Origin: Longitalea luteola
GTDB lineage: Bacteria > Bacteroidota > Bacteroidia > Chitinophagales > Chitinophagaceae
DNA length: 64,000 bases
NCBI RefSeq assembly: GCF_017356035.1
Contig: NZ_JAFIQX010000002.1
Location: 1 to 64,000, forward strand
Direction: 5' to 3'
Made by a program: the position numbers and the translations under genes. This document shows, one piece after another, positions 51,600 through 61,904 of the stretch. Each line of letters begins with the position of its first letter. The stretch's first letter is position 1. The notes beneath the pieces are model-generated. The model saw only the letters and a program-made list of their open reading frames with translations, had not been told where the DNA came from and made no database searches.

Positions 51600-52094
51600 A
51601 TGAAAAACAGAAACCGTAAGTTACTGGTATTATCAACCGCTTTTGCCCTTGCTTTATCTATTGGCGTAACCAGCTGTAAAAAAGACAAAGATGATAACGG
51701 CGCAGCCAGTCAGCTTTCTGCCACTGTTGGCGGAACAGCCTTTCAGCCAAAATTTGTAGCTGCCATTGGATATTCCGATGAGATCATCATTTCAGGCTGG
51801 CAACTCGCTGCAAACGATACTACCTACCTGGATTTAGCTATCCCTGATACCGTAACTGTAAATTCTGTACTTGATTTTGACGATGCGGATGTGGATTATT
51901 ATGCAGCCAAAGGTTCTATGAATTACACAAGCTGGGCTTCAAAATCTCACGGAACCGTTTCAATTACATCGTTTGACAAAACAAGTAAAAAGATCTCCGG
52001 GAAATTCAGCGGTGTATTATATCAGTGGGGTTCTACTACTGACAGTGTAGTGGTTAAAGATGGTCAGTTCAATACTAGTTACCAAACCTTTTAA
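51600..52094 (+). CDS. small lipoprotein of unknown function
   Basis: This 164-aa protein from ATG 51600 has a lipobox (ALSIGVTSCKKDKDDNG) after a hydrophobic segment. The mature part is all-beta, Ser/Thr/Asp-rich (ATVGGTAFQPKF...), with a layout seen in DUF6252-like lipoproteins of Bacteroidota. It was chosen over an in-frame ATG at 51567 that would bury the signal peptide. It ends in a strong terminator. The link to the polysaccharide genes is unclear, as it is on the opposite strand. Confidence 0.75.
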   Translation: MKNRNRKLLVLSTAFALALSIGVTSCKKDKDDNGAASQLSATVGGTAFQPKFVAAIGYSDEIIISGWQLAANDTTYLDLAIPDTVTVNSVLDFDDADVDYYAAKGSMNYTSWASKSHGTVSITSFDKTSKKISGKFSGVLYQWGSTTDSVVVKDGQFNTSYQTF

Positions 52095-52123
52095 TTTGAT
52101 CGGCTAACTTATACATCGAAATG

Positions 52124-52154
52124 AAAGCGGCCACCTTACTCAGGCGGCCGCTTT
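52124..52154 (+). terminator. terminator of the lipoprotein gene
   Basis: AAAGCGGCC/GGCCGCTTT with a 13-nt loop is followed by T. The hairpin also reads on the minus strand after the GH30 gene ending at 52183. Confidence 0.8.
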
Positions 52155-52182
52155 TCTTTATATAACCTCAACGATAGAGCAG

Positions 52183-53640
52183 CTATTCAAGCACCAGTGT
52201 AGCAATGGAATGTGGTAAACTGGTGATCTCTGCTGCATTTCCCTGCAGCCAGATCCTGTACGCCAATTGGTCGTTCGACATATTTAAAACCACTACGACC
52301 AATTTACCATCAGGATTTATAAATGCCGTTGTTGCCAGTTTATCGCGGCTGCTGGCAGTGCCTACCCGCCGTGCGCCTGCTTTTACAAATTTTGAGAAAT
52401 GCCCCAGATAATAATAGGCATTTGTATAGATCAATTTGCCCGTCCTGGTGTCAGCATGCACTGGTGCAAAACAAAAGTTACCAACGTGGTTCGGTCCACC
52501 ATTTTCATCTAAGAGTATATTCCAGTCCGTCCAGGCTACGGTTCCGCTATTAAAATCATTTACCATAGAGAAACCATAGCGCTCACCAATGCCCCAGTCG
52601 TGGATCCGGTTCATATCAAATTTTTCTACACAACCTTCGGTAAAGATCAGGTTCCTGTCTGGAAAAGTTTCATGCACCCTTTTCAGGTTCTCGAACTGCA
52701 TGGCGCTGCCGGTCCAGGTTTCGTACCAATGATAGCCGATGCCCCATACGTATTTAGCCGCTTCACGATCGTTTAATATTGTTGTCGCGCGCTGATACAA
52801 CAAGTCGCGGTTATGGTCCCACGCGATGAGGTTTTTATTGCCCAGGCCCTGCTTCCGGAGGGTAGGACCTAAATATTTCTTGATAAAATCCCTTTCTTCT
52901 TCTGCGGTGTAAATGCACGACTCCCAGCGTTGTTTTGCCATGGGCTCGTTCTGCACGGTAAGTCCCCACACGGGAATGCCTTTGCTCTCGTAAGTCTTTA
53001 TATACTTCACAAAATAATCGGCCCAGGACTGTTTATATTCTTCTTTCAATTTTCCACCCTGCAACATGTTGTTGTTGTCTTTCATCCAGGCCGGCGGGCT
53101 CCAGGGACTGATATACAAAGGCAGTTTACCGGCCTTAGCCATAGCCCGTTTAATCATCGGCAGGCGGTATTTTTCATCATGCGCTATGTTGAATGTTTTA
53201 AGGTCTGCATCTTTTTCATCTACATAGGTATAGCTGTCGCTTGAAAAATCACAGCTGTTCATATTGGTGCGCAGCAGCGAATATCCAATGCCTTTCTCCG
53301 GGTCATAATAAGCATTCATCAATTCCTCCTGAGCGGCAGCAGGTAATCTGGCAAAGGTTTCAGCGCTGGCGTCGGTAATAGCGCCGCCTATACCGGTTAT
53401 GGTTTGAAACGTTTTGGTGACATCAATAAACACACAGGGTTGTGTTTCCAGGGGCTGGCCAAACGGTGAAAGGTTCAGGGATTGTGTTTTAGACAGCCGG
53501 TAATCAGTCTTTTCCGCCGTGTTATATACGGTAATTGTTTTGTAGGCAGGCTTCGGCTGTACAGGCATGGCTTTTTTCACGTCCTGTGCCTGCACAAGCT
53601 GGGTAAGGATAATTAAAAACGGGACAGGAAATTTCTTCAT
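52183..53640 (-). CDS. GH30 family glycoside hydrolase (glucosylceramidase-like)
   Basis: This ~485-aa protein from ATG 53640 has a signal peptide (to QAQD). The GH30 core is (beta/alpha)8 plus a side beta-domain: GIGGAITDASAETFARL, ISPWSPPAWMK, acid/base Glu in LTVQNEPMAKQRWES and nucleophile Glu in IFTEGCVEKF. It likely hydrolyses beta-glucosidic links such as beta-1,6-glucan. It follows the GH30 lipoprotein gene by 13 bases, in an operon. Confidence 0.92.
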   Translation of the reverse strand: MKKFPVPFLIILTQLVQAQDVKKAMPVQPKPAYKTITVYNTAEKTDYRLSKTQSLNLSPFGQPLETQPCVFIDVTKTFQTITGIGGAITDASAETFARLPAAAQEELMNAYYDPEKGIGYSLLRTNMNSCDFSSDSYTYVDEKDADLKTFNIAHDEKYRLPMIKRAMAKAGKLPLYISPWSPPAWMKDNNNMLQGGKLKEEYKQSWADYFVKYIKTYESKGIPVWGLTVQNEPMAKQRWESCIYTAEEERDFIKKYLGPTLRKQGLGNKNLIAWDHNRDLLYQRATTILNDREAAKYVWGIGYHWYETWTGSAMQFENLKRVHETFPDRNLIFTEGCVEKFDMNRIHDWGIGERYGFSMVNDFNSGTVAWTDWNILLDENGGPNHVGNFCFAPVHADTRTGKLIYTNAYYYLGHFSKFVKAGARRVGTASSRDKLATTAFINPDGKLVVVVLNMSNDQLAYRIWLQGNAAEITSLPHSIATLVLE

Positions 53641-53653
53641 GATATCTTTTTTA

Positions 53654-55120
53654 CTAATTCCATACGTATGTGCCAACGGCTCCGCCATTCAGGCTGGTGC
53701 TTACCATTTTGCCGTTGAACTTAATATTGAAAGGTGTTGTGGCGGTTCCTTTGTTCAATGCGATCAACACTTTTTTACCCTCGGGATTTTTAAATGCCAC
53801 TGTAACTATATCACCTGCATGGTTAGATGCAATACGTACTGAGCCGGGACGAACAAATTTGGAAGCATGGGCAATAATGTAATACGATACATTCCTGGTT
53901 ACCGTGGAACCGATGGTGAGGGCGCCGAGGCAGCTGGTACAACCACCTGGCGTATGCGGCTTGTAATCGGGGTCGGCAGCGAGGTTCCATTCCAGTACAT
54001 TGCGGCTCCAGTTGCGTGTAGCGCCTATGATCAGGTTTTCCACATGCCATTGCAGGTCTGCAGGAAAGTTGCCGGGTCCACCAACCCATTGTTCGGTGAA
54101 GTAAACATGTTTGTCGGGATGCGCATTATGTACTTCAGTAAGCGCAGTAATATTTCCACCATACAGGTGAAAGGCCGACCCGTCAACGAAAGGTTTCGCC
54201 TGGGCATCATTTAGAATGGCCAGCGGATAATCGGGCCGGTCGGCATTATGATCGTATGCGATGATCTTGGTAGTGATACCGGCTTTGGCAAAGGCCGGTC
54301 CCAAATGATCTTTTATGAACGTAGCCTGCTCAGCAGCCTGCATTACCATACTCGGATTATTACCGCCATGCAGTGGTTCGTTCTGCGGGGTGATGGCATC
54401 TATGGTAATACCTTCTGCTTTCATTGCCTGAATGTATTTTACAAAATAGTTGGCATAGGCGCTGTAAAATTCAGGTTTCAGGCTGCCGCCTTTAAAGCTG
54501 CCGTTGGTCTTCATCCATACGGGCGCCGACCACGGCGAGCCAAGTATTTTTATGGCAGGATTTAAGGCAACAATTTTTTTCAGAATTGGTAACAGATCCT
54601 GCTTTTCTTTTTCTATGCTGAAATGGGTTAGCGCAGGATCGGTTTCACCGGCCGGCATATCGTCGTAGGTGAAGGTGGTGGCGCTCAGGTCAGAGGCGCC
54701 GATGCTGATACGTAAATAACTTACGCCAATGTGGGTACTGTCCCACAAAAAAAGCTCCTTCAATAAAGGATCGAGGGTAGCAGCCGGGAGTGCATTCAGC
54801 AATGAAGCGCTACCTCCGGTCAACGTATAGCCGAAACCATCAATTGTTTGAAACCTTTGGGTAGTATCTACTTCAATCGTTGTGCCTGCATTTCCGCTAC
54901 CGGAAAATAACAGGCTTACATTTTGTTTATTGAACAGCACATTTTTATCGCCCTGGGTTAAATAAAAAAGTACATCGGTAAAAGCGGGCGGTGGAGGAGG
55001 TGGCGGCGGGTTTTCTGTAACCTCATTTCTTTTACAGCTGCTGTTCAGCATCATCCAGATCAGCAATAAACCAACAGGGTTGAACATAACGTGTGTGTAA
55101 TTCTTTATTAATGATATCAT
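53654..55120 (-). CDS. GH30 family glycoside hydrolase, lipoprotein
   Basis: This 488-aa protein has a lipobox (MLNSSCKR, about Cys29) followed by a poly-proline linker (about residues 38-45) that holds the enzyme off the membrane. GH30 motifs are GFGYTLTGGSASLL, GSPWSAPVWMKT, acid/base Glu in ITPQNEPLHGG and nucleophile Glu in YFTEQWVGG. It is probably the surface-exposed endo-acting enzyme of the system, with the second GH30 acting after it. Confidence 0.92.
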   Translation of the reverse strand: MISLIKNYTHVMFNPVGLLLIWMMLNSSCKRNEVTENPPPPPPPPAFTDVLFYLTQGDKNVLFNKQNVSLLFSGSGNAGTTIEVDTTQRFQTIDGFGYTLTGGSASLLNALPAATLDPLLKELFLWDSTHIGVSYLRISIGASDLSATTFTYDDMPAGETDPALTHFSIEKEKQDLLPILKKIVALNPAIKILGSPWSAPVWMKTNGSFKGGSLKPEFYSAYANYFVKYIQAMKAEGITIDAITPQNEPLHGGNNPSMVMQAAEQATFIKDHLGPAFAKAGITTKIIAYDHNADRPDYPLAILNDAQAKPFVDGSAFHLYGGNITALTEVHNAHPDKHVYFTEQWVGGPGNFPADLQWHVENLIIGATRNWSRNVLEWNLAADPDYKPHTPGGCTSCLGALTIGSTVTRNVSYYIIAHASKFVRPGSVRIASNHAGDIVTVAFKNPEGKKVLIALNKGTATTPFNIKFNGKMVSTSLNGGAVGTYVWN

Positions 55121-55165
55121 GGATAAGTTTTAAGCAAGAGGCAGGAATGAGAATTTCTGATTCCT

Positions 55166-55235
55166 GATTTTGAGATTTTGAGATTTGCCCAGATTTGAAC
55201 TGTCTGATCTCAAAATCCCAAAATCTCGAAATCTC
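55166..55235. repeat. AT-rich imperfect inverted repeat between susD and GH30
   Basis: The left arm GATTTTGAGATTTTGAGATTT (55166-55186) pairs with the complement of 55206-55235 over about 20 bp with two mismatches. Each arm is itself a near-direct repeat of GATTTTGA. It could form a long hairpin in the SusD-to-GH30 transcript, affecting mRNA stability, or be an interspersed repeat. Confidence 0.6.
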
Positions 55236-55270
55236 TTTTTATTCAGCTATATGCCATCGAACAGCGTGCA

Positions 55271-56782
55271 TTAATTATAATTTGGATTTTGTTTGATGTT
55301 CGTACCCTGTGTTTCCCGGAACGGAATGGGAAATATTTCATGCGTACCTGCCTTAAAACCTCTGCCGCCCAATACAGCAGGTGCATCGCCCCATCTTACG
55401 AGGTCGAACCAGCGATGGCCTTCACCAGCCAGTTCAGCACGACGCTCTTTTTTGATGGCATCCAATGACACAGGCACGGATGTTAATCCTACACGGGCTC
55501 TTACTGCATCCAGCAGTGCCTGCGCCCTGGCGCCGGTACCACCCAACGCTTCGGCTTCCATTAAATAGGTATCAGCCAGTCGAATGAGGTACGTATTCTG
55601 GCGATAGTTCAGATCAGCAGCACCAGTTCCTTTTGAAACATCCACTTTACGGGGCAGGAATTTATTCAGGAAATAGCCAGTGTTCAGGTGGCCGGCAATG
55701 TATTTTACCTTGCCGGCAGCCTGCAATACATTCAGATCTAATAAAGTGGCATCCTTGCGGGGATCATCTTTTATGAAGTCGAAGAAACTCTGTGTGAACA
55801 CCATAAAGCTCCAGCCCGAGGGAAGGTCGGGCGCTGAGGCATCTATTCTTTCATAACTTCTGGGACCAACCATTACATTCACGGTGTTACCTTCATCCCG
55901 GCCGCTGCCCCAAAAACTCCAGTCGGAGTTACCGCCGGCGCTATGCGTTTCTTCGAGGATCGACTCACTATTGAATTTATTGGATGGAGCCCACAGATCA
56001 CTGAATTTATCCAGGAGCTTATAACCAAGCGGACTGGCAGCACCGGGCGTAGGCCCATTCACTTCGGCCAGTTGCTGGGCAGCCAGCTGGTTCTTTTTTT
56101 CATACAGGTATACTTTTCCCAACAATGCTTTGGCAGCGCCTTTGGTGAAACGGCCCGCTTCAGTAGCCGCTGCAATTGTTACCGGCAGCACGGCAATGGC
56201 TTCGTTAAGGTCTTTTTCGATCTGCGCATATACGTCCTCGGGTTTCGCCTGCTCTACATCATAAATGTTGCTGGTTTTTATTGGTTCCAAAATCAGCGGC
56301 ACATTCTTAAACATCCGCACCAGGTTGAAATAATAAAATGCGCGCAGTGCTTTTGCTTCCGCCGCATATCTTTCTTTTAAATGGTCTTCCATATTTACAT
56401 TGGGCATTTTTTGCAACAGCATATTAGCCCTTGCAATACCCAGGTAAGGGTCGTTCCAGTAACTGGCAGCCATAATATTGGCCGTCATGGTATAGTTTGA
56501 GAAAGCCTGGATCTGGGTGCCATCGGTGGCGCCACCGCCACCGGCAACATGATCATCGGATCCTGAATTCATCAGGGCAAGCATATTCTCAAATCCACCT
56601 GAATTTTTGCGCAGCGGATCATATACACCAACCAGTGCCGAATAAGCCTGTTCCTGATTCGTATAATAATATTCAGTTAGAAATTGCCCACGGGGTTCTA
56701 TGTTAACAAAGCTTTTTTTGCAGGAGGCCAGGGCGATAATAATAACTGCTATAAGTAAGTAGTTTGTTTTTATGGTTCGCAT
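55271..56782 (-). CDS. susD-like: SusD/RagB-family glycan-binding lipoprotein
   Basis: This 503-aa protein has a lipobox (IIALASCKKSF, Cys21). The helical TPR-like SusD fold includes YYYTNQEQAYSALVGVYDPLR, KALRAFYYFNLVRMFKNVPLI and C-terminal RRAELAGEGHRWFDLVRWGDA. It captures oligosaccharides at the surface and closes over the SusC transporter encoded 25 bases upstream in the same operon. Confidence 0.96.
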   Translation of the reverse strand: MRTIKTNYLLIAVIIIALASCKKSFVNIEPRGQFLTEYYYTNQEQAYSALVGVYDPLRKNSGGFENMLALMNSGSDDHVAGGGGATDGTQIQAFSNYTMTANIMAASYWNDPYLGIARANMLLQKMPNVNMEDHLKERYAAEAKALRAFYYFNLVRMFKNVPLILEPIKTSNIYDVEQAKPEDVYAQIEKDLNEAIAVLPVTIAAATEAGRFTKGAAKALLGKVYLYEKKNQLAAQQLAEVNGPTPGAASPLGYKLLDKFSDLWAPSNKFNSESILEETHSAGGNSDWSFWGSGRDEGNTVNVMVGPRSYERIDASAPDLPSGWSFMVFTQSFFDFIKDDPRKDATLLDLNVLQAAGKVKYIAGHLNTGYFLNKFLPRKVDVSKGTGAADLNYRQNTYLIRLADTYLMEAEALGGTGARAQALLDAVRARVGLTSVPVSLDAIKKERRAELAGEGHRWFDLVRWGDAPAVLGGRGFKAGTHEIFPIPFRETQGTNIKQNPNYN

Positions 56783-56807
56783 AACCGGTAATTAGTTGGG
56801 TGAATAA

Positions 56808-59800
56808 TTAGAATGTCAGCTGCACACCGCCAATGAATGAGCGGGCCTGAGGATAAACACCTCTGTCGATCCCAAATACGGCGCCGCCAATTTCAGGGTC
56901 ATAACCCGTATATCCTGTAATGGTGAACAAATTTTCTGCGGTAAGGTATACACGCAATCTGTTGATCTTAGCCTTGCCCGTCAGGCTTTCTGGCAGGGTA
57001 TAACCCAATTGCACCAGTTTAAATCTGGCATAATCGCCTTTTTCAAGATAGAAGTCTGACATTCTTGTAAAGTTCAAGTTGGCATCAGTAGTTGACAGGC
57101 GGGGATAGTCGTTCGAAGTGCCTTCGCCTGTCCAACGGCCCAATACTTTCGTTTGGTAATTGGCAGTGCCAATATCCAGCCGGCGTAAACCCTGGAAGAT
57201 CCTGTTGCCACCAGCGCCCTGGATAAATACCATCAGGTCGAAATCTTTGTAGCTGGCATTAACCGTAAAACCATAAGTGAATTTTGGTAAGGGACTACCC
57301 AGGTAGGTTTTGTCGAGATTATCATTCGTGATCATGCCATCACCATTAATATCTACCCATTTAAAATCACCAGGTTTTGCATTCGGTTGTATAAGATCGC
57401 CATTCTTGTTTTTATAGGCATTGATCTCGGCCTGGTTCTGGAAAATACCATCGGTTTGAAAACCAAAAAAGACGTTGTATGGCTGGCCTTTCTGAATACG
57501 GGTTATAGGACCCATCGTCTGGAAGCTGGCATCACCGGTAATGAAATCGGCATCCCGGGATACATAGGTCACTTTATTTTTCAGGTAAGAGAAATTAGCG
57601 TTTACACCCAGGTTAAAATCGCCAAAACTCTTGTTGTAGCCCAATTCAACTTCAATCCCCCTGTTCTCCATATCCGCAATATTGTCTACCGGAGCTACTG
57701 GTACACCTACATAACCAGGGATGGTGACCGGACGCAAAATTCCTGAGGTCTTTTTTATGAAGTAGTCAACAGTAAGGGACACCGATTTGATCAATTGTGC
57801 TTCCAAACCGATATTGGTTTGGGATGTTTCTTCCCAATGCAGGCGCTGATTATCGAGCGATGTGGGTGAATAACCAGTGACTATGCCGTCTGATGTACCG
57901 AGGGTATAATTGTATCCGCCGCTTACTGTAGACAAATATCCAAAATCCCTGATGGCATCGTTACCTACCACGCCGTAACCACCTCTGATCTTTAACCGGT
58001 CAACAACAGTATTCGTCAACCAGAACGCTTCGTTCGAAACATTCCATCCCACAGAGAAAGAAGGGAAGTAACCGTATTTATTATCCATCCCGAACTTTGT
58101 TGAACCATCCCTTCTAACGATACCGGTGAACAGGTATCGTTCGTCATAGTTATAATTCAAGCGGCCGAAGAGGGAAGATAATTTATGGATATTTTGATTT
58201 GACACCAGGTCGGATGCGGTAGAAATTCTGTTCGCCGGCGGCAGATCGAACGTGAAAGAAGCGTCTTTATAACTGGTGATGGGCAAATTGGTCAACGTAA
58301 CACTCGAACTGCCGCCTATATTTTCTACATATGCTCCCTGTCCTAATAATACGGTGAAATTATGCTTATCAATATTATCGGCATAGGTGATTGTGTTCTC
58401 AATGTTCCAGTTGAAGCTGTTATTATTGGATTTGGTTAAACTGTTCTGCGAGGTCTTTACCGTTGCACTCAGGTAATAGAAAGGCGTGAATCCACGATTA
58501 CCCCAATACGCTAATTTACCGCCCAGTGATGTTCTTACTTTAATACGATTTGTGATTGCTGCTTCCAGATAGGCGTTGCCCACAAAATCGTCGGACCAGT
58601 CATACTGCCCCAACCGGGTTTGAATATACGCAGCAGGGTTACTCATTTCCTGGCCTACCGTTTGGGAAATGCCATAGGGATTACCGTTCGCATCTCTTAT
58701 TACCGGGTTATTTCTGTATGGAATGTCGTTAGCAATGGCCGGATCGGTAACTACCAATGGAGTGATAGGGTCCAGATTGATAGCGGAAGCCAAAGGACCA
58801 CCAAACTCGCTGTTGGTATTTCCTAGGCCAACCGATTTTTGACGCGAATAACCTAAATTTTGTCCGAAAGTGAAGATCTTACTGATCTTATGTGTTGAGT
58901 TGATCCGGAGGTTCTTCCGGGTGTAGTTCGAGATAGGTCCGGCAACTATACCTTCCTGGTCCTGGTAACCGAACGATAAATAAAAAGTTGATCTTTCGCT
59001 GCCTCCGCTCATACTCACTTCATGTGAAAAGCGGGCTGCGTTATCATTGAAGATGGCATCCTGCCAGTCGGTTCCGGCTCCGTATGATTCGGGATCAGCA
59101 TATATAACGGCGCCGCCGCCATTCACCGATCTTTCATTCATTATGGTGGCATACTGCGTGGCGTTCAACAGGTCCAATTTTTTGTTTGTCCTTGAAAGAC
59201 CATAAAAGCCATTGTAGTTCACCGTGAGCTTACCGCTTTTACCTTTTTTAGTAGTAACCAGGATTACACCCGTAGCGGCCCTGGTTCCATAAATAGCGGC
59301 AGAAGCGGCATCTTTCAAAACGTCAATTGATTCAATATCGCTTTGGTTCAGGTAACCAATACCGCCCTGGTCTACTACCACACCGTCAACAACCCACAGC
59401 GGATTGTTTCCACCTTCGCCAAATGTGGTAAAGCCCCGCACTCTTATAGTGGAAGCAGAACCGGGTTGACCATTGTTTTGAGCAATGGTAACCCCTGATA
59501 CCCTTCCCTGCAGGGCCTGCTCAATTCTGTTACTGGGCACATTTTCCAGGTCTTTTGCTTTTACGGTGGAAATAGCCCCTGTAACCACTTTCTTTTTCTG
59601 GGTTCCATACCCTACTACCACCACCTCATCGAGGCCTAATGTGGCAACGTCCTGTAGTTGTATGAGTAAGTTGCCACTTTCGGGAATGGATAGTTCCTGG
59701 TTGTTCATACCAACATAGGAAACTACCAATCGAACTTTACGGTTAGGCACATTAATGGAAAATTTGCCATCGGCATCAGTTGTAGTAGCAACGCTGGTGC

Positions 59801-59942
59801 CTTTTATTGCTACCGTTGCCCCCGACAGGGGCTCACCGGATTTGGCGTTTACCTTACCGGTTACTACAATATCCTGTGCCAGTACAGGTAGGAAGAGGGC
59901 CTGAAGCACCAGCACCACGAGGACAATTCGCAGAATTTTCAT
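56808..59942 (-). CDS. susC-like: SusC/RagA-family TonB-linked outer-membrane transporter
   Basis: This ~1044-aa protein from ATG 59942 has a signal peptide (to LAQD) and then a CarboxypepD_reg-like domain (VTGKVNAKSGEPLSGATVAIKG). The TonB box-like LDEVVVVGYG, a plug (VSGVTIAQNNGQPGSASTIRVRG) and a 22-strand barrel follow. It imports oligosaccharides delivered by SusD, powered by TonB. First gene of the susC-susD-GH30-GH30 set. Confidence 0.96.
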   Translation of the reverse strand: MKILRIVLVVLVLQALFLPVLAQDIVVTGKVNAKSGEPLSGATVAIKGTSVATTTDADGKFSINVPNRKVRLVVSYVGMNNQELSIPESGNLLIQLQDVATLGLDEVVVVGYGTQKKKVVTGAISTVKAKDLENVPSNRIEQALQGRVSGVTIAQNNGQPGSASTIRVRGFTTFGEGGNNPLWVVDGVVVDQGGIGYLNQSDIESIDVLKDAASAAIYGTRAATGVILVTTKKGKSGKLTVNYNGFYGLSRTNKKLDLLNATQYATIMNERSVNGGGAVIYADPESYGAGTDWQDAIFNDNAARFSHEVSMSGGSERSTFYLSFGYQDQEGIVAGPISNYTRKNLRINSTHKISKIFTFGQNLGYSRQKSVGLGNTNSEFGGPLASAINLDPITPLVVTDPAIANDIPYRNNPVIRDANGNPYGISQTVGQEMSNPAAYIQTRLGQYDWSDDFVGNAYLEAAITNRIKVRTSLGGKLAYWGNRGFTPFYYLSATVKTSQNSLTKSNNNSFNWNIENTITYADNIDKHNFTVLLGQGAYVENIGGSSSVTLTNLPITSYKDASFTFDLPPANRISTASDLVSNQNIHKLSSLFGRLNYNYDERYLFTGIVRRDGSTKFGMDNKYGYFPSFSVGWNVSNEAFWLTNTVVDRLKIRGGYGVVGNDAIRDFGYLSTVSGGYNYTLGTSDGIVTGYSPTSLDNQRLHWEETSQTNIGLEAQLIKSVSLTVDYFIKKTSGILRPVTIPGYVGVPVAPVDNIADMENRGIEVELGYNKSFGDFNLGVNANFSYLKNKVTYVSRDADFITGDASFQTMGPITRIQKGQPYNVFFGFQTDGIFQNQAEINAYKNKNGDLIQPNAKPGDFKWVDINGDGMITNDNLDKTYLGSPLPKFTYGFTVNASYKDFDLMVFIQGAGGNRIFQGLRRLDIGTANYQTKVLGRWTGEGTSNDYPRLSTTDANLNFTRMSDFYLEKGDYARFKLVQLGYTLPESLTGKAKINRLRVYLTAENLFTITGYTGYDPEIGGAVFGIDRGVYPQARSFIGGVQLTF

Positions 59943-60113
59943 ACGCAAGTCAGTTGTTAGTTAATAATGAAACAAATCAAAATCTAAAGTAGTCCGTTGA
60001 TAGGCCCTGGCCTAATAAGGCACCCTATCAATACCCCATCAAACCAGGCAGATTGCTTGTGTATACGCTGTTTTCACCCCCTCTTTACCACATCATGCGT
60101 GGTGTAATAAAAA

Positions 60114-60140
60114 AGCCCCGGCGAAATTGCCGGGGCTGCT
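60114..60140 (-). terminator. terminator of the GH5 gene
   Basis: AGCCCCGGC/GCCGGGGCT with a 6-nt loop is followed by TTTTTT on the minus strand. It separates the GH5 transcript from the susC promoter region (59943-60113). Confidence 0.88.
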
Positions 60141-60161
60141 TGTCTGCATTAACCAATTGTA

Positions 60162-61904
60162 TCATTCAACTGCTGTGAATTGCATGTCGCGGAGGCTCAT
60201 TTCGCCTGCATCAATATAAATGCGCAGGTTATTGGCGCCTTTCTTCAGAGCTATGTCTTTTATTTCAAGCGATTGCCAACCGGTTGTACCCGAAACAGGC
60301 ACTTGTCTGGCACCGTTATTATTTATCTGCACACTAAGTTTTGCATTTTCTTTAGCGGGATTGCAATTCAGTTTAATATGATAGTTGCCGGCCTTCACCA
60401 CATCAATTGTGTATTGCAACCATTCACCGGCCTCGGTATTGGTAACAAAATAACTGTCAGTAGCAGGGTCTGCTGAAATATCCACCCCATCATTGCGATA
60501 CACCCGGCCGCGGTTGCCACCGCGACTGCCATTTGAAATATGGTAATCGGCCGTGTCGGTATCAAAATAAGCCGCGCCATTTCTGCCCAGGTCATAATCA
60601 ATGGCTTTTACAATAGCGCCGTTCTTTATCACATTCTTTTTGAAGGGAATAGTAGCCTGTGAAAAAGGCTGTCTCAACAGTGCATCCAGCACATCTCTTT
60701 TTATAACCGTGTTTTCTAACCGGGTGGCCGCAGCCAGCTCCATCAATCCTTTGCAGGCTTCTGCTGCTGTTGGTTTTGGTCCTTTGCCCGACCAGTATTC
60801 GAGCACTTTATCATATTCCTTATTCGATCTGATCTGCATTGGGTTATTGTTACCCATTTTTTTCAAAGGCCACCAGGCCCAGCCTATATTGTTTGCTTCC
60901 AGGAGTCGTACGGCTTCGGTAAACCAAACATTGGAATTTTCACCGGTTTCGCCCAGCCATACCGGTACATTATAGGTATTCCGGGTATCGAGTATATGTT
61001 TGATGGCTTCCTGTGTATTAAAATTCCAGTACTTATGAAAGCTCAGCACCATATTCTTGTCCCACGGCGGCAGAATACCATTATAATTATTACCCCAGCC
61101 ATTTCCTTCAATAATGATGATGTGTTTATTATCTACCTCACGAATGGCTTTTGTAATATCCATCATCAATTGCTTCAGGGGCTGGTTGCCGGTTTCTTTT
61201 AAGCCGTTTTTGTCGTTTGCCAGATCCGCGAAGCCCCAGTTCGGTTCGTTCAGGATATCGTAGGCGCCGATCCAGGGTTCGTTGGCATAACGTTCGGCCA
61301 GTTTGCGCCACAGCCCGATGGTTTTCTGGCGGTTGGCCTCACTTTCCCACAGTGAAGGTTTTGAAGGATCGCGGTCGGCAATATTGAGGTCGTTTCCCTG
61401 ACCGCCGGGCGCCGCGTGCAGGTCGAGAATAAGGTACATTTTATTGGCTTTACACCAGGCCAGCAGGCTGTCGGTCATTTGAAAACCTTTTTCGAGCCAG
61501 GTTTGCTTGCCCGGTTCAGGTTCCTGGTCGGCCGGCAGTGTATATAAATTAAAGTGCATGGGCAGGCGAACGGAATTGAATCCCCAGGCTTTCATGGAAT
61601 CGATATCTACTTTGCGGGTATGGTTGGCCAGCCAGGCCTCATAGAAGATGCGGGTACTGTCTTCGCCGATCAGTTCTACAATGCGCGACCTGATCTTGTG
61701 TTGCATGCCTTCGCCGTTAACCCGTAACATATAGCCTTCCTGTAACATCCATCCGCCCAGGCCAACGCCGCGCAGCAAAACATTTTGCCCTTTTTCATTA
61801 ACAATCTGCTTACCCTTCACCCGCAAAAAGCCCTGGGCGCTGGCGTCGGGTTGTATTATTATTAATAGGAGTAATAGCAAGGTCGTTAGTCTGAAGTGTT
61901 GCAT
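60162..61904 (-). CDS. GH5 family glycoside hydrolase with C-terminal CBM6-like domain
   Basis: This 580-aa secreted protein has a signal peptide to about residue 23. The GH5 barrel (~30-380) has the acid/base Glu in YDILNEPNWGF and nucleophile Glu in VWLGETGENS, with LRGVGLGGWM at the N-terminal edge. The C-terminal ~140 residues (from AIDYDLGRNGAAYFDTD to the end) resemble a CBM6 carbohydrate-binding module. It is probably an exo- or endo-beta-glucanase for the same polymer. It has its own terminator. Confidence 0.92.
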   Translation of the reverse strand: MQHFRLTTLLLLLLIIIQPDASAQGFLRVKGKQIVNEKGQNVLLRGVGLGGWMLQEGYMLRVNGEGMQHKIRSRIVELIGEDSTRIFYEAWLANHTRKVDIDSMKAWGFNSVRLPMHFNLYTLPADQEPEPGKQTWLEKGFQMTDSLLAWCKANKMYLILDLHAAPGGQGNDLNIADRDPSKPSLWESEANRQKTIGLWRKLAERYANEPWIGAYDILNEPNWGFADLANDKNGLKETGNQPLKQLMMDITKAIREVDNKHIIIIEGNGWGNNYNGILPPWDKNMVLSFHKYWNFNTQEAIKHILDTRNTYNVPVWLGETGENSNVWFTEAVRLLEANNIGWAWWPLKKMGNNNPMQIRSNKEYDKVLEYWSGKGPKPTAAEACKGLMELAAATRLENTVIKRDVLDALLRQPFSQATIPFKKNVIKNGAIVKAIDYDLGRNGAAYFDTDTADYHISNGSRGGNRGRVYRNDGVDISADPATDSYFVTNTEAGEWLQYTIDVVKAGNYHIKLNCNPAKENAKLSVQINNNGARQVPVSGTTGWQSLEIKDIALKKGANNLRIYIDAGEMSLRDMQFTAVE